In this document: in pieces, positions 6,145-6,294 of the stretch | Position numbering within the stretch: position 1 is the first letter of the stretch | Layout of the letters: every line of letters starts with the position of its first letter | NCBI GenBank assembly: GCA_012523875.1 | Contig: JAAYSW010000097.1 | Coordinates: 1 to 6,294, forward strand | Origin: Clostridiales bacterium | Lineage (GTDB): Bacteria; Bacillota; Clostridia; Oscillospirales; Ruminococcaceae | Direction of reading: 5' to 3' | DNA length: 6,294 nucleotides | The notes under the pieces: generated by a model | The model's input: the letters and a program-made list of their open reading frames with translations, nothing else | What the model was told of the DNA's origin: nothing | Databases searched by the model: none | Made by a program: the position numbers and the translations under genes

Positions 6145-6162
6145 CTGTTATTTGTTTAACAA
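6145..6162. promoter_or_regulatory. Rex-like operator in the pgk leader
   Basis: On the minus strand this 18-bp site matches the published Rex consensus TTGTTAA-N4-TTAACAA at 12 of 14 fixed positions: the first half is exact and the second reads ATAACAG. Rex is an NADH/NAD+-sensing repressor of fermentation and central carbon genes in Bacillota. The site lies at roughly +7 to +24 from the predicted pgk start, a position where binding would block transcription. The call rests on motif similarity alone. The same bases could also form a short hairpin in the mRNA. Confidence 0.45.
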
Positions 6163-6174
6163 CCTAACATTAAT

Positions 6175-6203
6175 ATTCTATACTATTTTTTTCAATTTGG
6201 CAA
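6175..6203 (-). promoter_or_regulatory. Promoter of pgk
   Basis: The minus strand has -35 TTGCCA (6198-6203, 5 of 6), a 17-bp spacer and -10 TAGAAT (6175-6180, 5 of 6). Transcription would start near 6168, giving a leader of about 78 nt. The DNA just upstream (about 6210-6230) consists of A and T tracts that could serve as an UP element. Confidence 0.75.
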
Positions 6204-6235
6204 TACCTATATTAATTTTTTTTAAAAAACAATCC

Positions 6236-6294
6236 CTAATCTCTTTTATTCCCACGAATAACTATACCAATCAGCTTATGCCCTGCGTGTGAAC
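6236..6294 (-). CDS. Possible C-terminal tail of an unidentified upstream gene
   Basis: A minus-strand frame is open from the right edge to a TAG at 6236-6238, reading SHAGHKLIGIVIRGNKRD. The base composition here is clearly less AT-rich than the intergenic DNA to its left, and the peptide has plausible amino-acid use, so it may be the end of a gene upstream of pgk. It does not resemble the C-terminus of GAPDH. I do not recognise the product. Only 18 codons are visible, so an open frame by chance is quite possible, and no terminator follows clearly. Confidence 0.3.
   Translation of the reverse strand, partial: SHAGHKLIGIVIRGNKRD

Noticed and set aside
1..6294. A previously undescribed multi-gene system, mobile element or CRISPR array
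   Set aside because: All long frames are intact, well-known metabolic enzymes. I see no repeat-spacer array, transposase, integrase, toxin-antitoxin pair or tRNA.

Overview
This window is a central-carbon-metabolism segment of a low-GC Gram-positive bacterium. The best fit is an anaerobic Clostridia member of Lachnospiraceae-like type. Supporting signs are AT-rich DNA, strong AGGAGG-type ribosome binding sites, sigma-A-like promoters, a metal-dependent (2,3-BPG-independent) phosphoglycerate mutase and a PgcA-type phosphoglucomutase. The family-level placement is inference. All four complete genes lie on the minus strand, so the transcription order is right to left.

Layout in transcription order. 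At the right edge is an 18-codon open tail that may be the end of an unidentified upstream gene. Next comes a good promoter with a Rex-like palindrome just downstream, then pgk (phosphoglycerate kinase) closed by a GC-rich intrinsic terminator. A 177-nt gap with a weak promoter candidate leads to tpiA (triosephosphate isomerase). gpmI (2,3-BPG-independent phosphoglycerate mutase) follows 21 nt later, so the two are very probably co-transcribed, and gpmI ends in a long AU-rich hairpin terminator. The 366-nt gap after gpmI has two promoter candidates. The proximal one combines an UP-element-like sequence, an extended -10 and three 9-bp inverted/direct half-sites, and it drives the phosphoglucomutase gene. 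Beyond that gene is a hairpin and then, at the left edge, a very strong promoter (TTGACA, 17-bp spacer, extended -10). It has a roughly 140-nt leader and a second TTGACA at the very edge. That pattern suggests an rRNA operon or another highly expressed transcription unit starting off-window.

Functionally, TpiA, Pgk and GpmI are lower-glycolysis enzymes. TpiA interconverts DHAP and GAP, Pgk makes ATP from 1,3-bisphosphoglycerate, and GpmI converts 3-PG to 2-PG. GAPDH and enolase are not in the window. The phosphoglucomutase links glucose-6-P to glucose-1-P for glycogen, cell-envelope sugars or galactose and cellobiose use, and has its own promoter.

I found no mobile element, CRISPR array, tRNA or novel multi-gene system. 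The genes are ordinary and intact. The interest lies in the regulatory DNA: the pgm-side operator-like triple repeat, the Rex-like site at pgk, the terminator splitting pgk from tpiA, and the left-edge tandem promoters.
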